NCBI GenBank assembly: GCA_027056525.1 | Contig: JALUKO010000124.1 | Location: 1 to 12,494, forward strand | Source: Helicobacteraceae bacterium | GTDB lineage: Bacteria > Campylobacterota > Campylobacteria > Campylobacterales > Sulfurimonadaceae | Direction of reading: 5' to 3' | Length of the DNA: 12,494 nucleotides | Part shown: positions 12,280 through 12,494 of the stretch, piece by piece | Position numbering within the stretch: the first letter of the stretch is position 1 | Layout of the letters: each line of letters begins with the position of its first letter | Position numbers and translations under genes: made by a program | Notes under the pieces: generated by a model | What the model saw: the letters and a program-made list of their open reading frames with translations, nothing else | What the model was told of the DNA's origin: nothing | Database searches by the model: none

Positions 12280-12494
12280 ATGAAAAAAAACTACACGTTC
12301 ATAATAGGTTTGATGATGGCTATGGTATTGTCATATTCAAGCTTAGATGCGGCAGCAGGTGCTGATGCAAATAAAACAAAAGAGGCTCCACTCACCGAGT
12401 TGGAGAAGTTTTATGGTACGGAGCTTCGCTCCGGCAAAAAAGTTGTTCACCCTCCATATGCATGGGGAGATTGTACGGTATGTCATGCTGATGC
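12280..12494 (+). CDS. Exported c-type cytochrome, N-terminal part (runs off window)
   Basis: An open frame starts at ATG 12280, preceded by AGAAGG (12267-12272) with a seven-base spacer, and continues to the window edge. The visible 71 residues begin with a signal peptide (KK, core FIIGLMMAMVLSY, likely cleavage after DAAA at residue 26). An Ala/Lys/Glu-rich segment follows, then one haem-binding motif CTVCH at 65-69, preceded by HPPYAWGD with a possible axial His57. Further CXXCH motifs, and so a multihaem protein, cannot be judged. With no terminator after the preceding cytochrome gene, the two probably form an operon and are redox partners. Confidence 0.85.
   Translation, partial: MKKNYTFIIGLMMAMVLSYSSLDAAAGADANKTKEAPLTELEKFYGTELRSGKKVVHPPYAWGDCTVCHAD

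Overview
The window reads as a piece of a Campylobacterota (epsilonproteobacterial) chromosome, most likely a Sulfurimonas/Sulfuricurvum-type sulfur or hydrogen oxidiser. The grounds are an AT-leaning sequence, sigma-70 sites with a clear -10 (often gaTATAAT) but no recognisable -35, tightly packed same-strand genes with ATGA/GTGA/TAATG junctions, and a gene order I recall from Campylobacter jejuni (Cj0157c down to Cj0148c). The genus is an inference; the class-level call is firmer. All supported genes are on the + strand, and I see no tRNA, rRNA, CRISPR array or insertion sequence.

Bases 1-4248 are a translation and cell-envelope block: the tail of a membrane protein, the 16S rRNA methyltransferase rsmE, ribosomal protein L31 (rpmE), the 16S rRNA methyltransferase rsmI, an RlmB/TrmH-type rRNA 2'-O-methyltransferase, then two overlapping uncharacterised genes. 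The first of these encodes a single-pass membrane protein whose layout resembles the cell-shape protein RodZ; the second encodes an exported, probably periplasmic protein.

Bases 4249-6783 hold amino-acid metabolism: an AlaC-type PLP aminotransferase overlapping by one base with homoserine dehydrogenase (hom). Bases 6794-9609 carry a short-chain dehydrogenase and an orphan FdhF-type molybdopterin oxidoreductase (formate dehydrogenase catalytic subunit, cysteine form). These two sit between hom and yraN, which I recall as neighbours in Campylobacter.

Bases 9611-11836 contain yraN, then an aldehyde dehydrogenase directly abutting a DUF523/TudS-like desulfidase, transcribed from a promoter with a perfect 15-bp palindrome just downstream of the -10. 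From 11894 to the edge are two exported c-type cytochrome genes, the second cut by the window end.

Most of the window is well-explained housekeeping sequence, and no clearly new system is visible. The best candidates for a second look are the RodZ-like/periplasmic pair, a probable leaderless rlmB mRNA, the palindrome at the aldehyde dehydrogenase promoter, the partnerless formate dehydrogenase subunit, and the AT-rich TudS-like gene.
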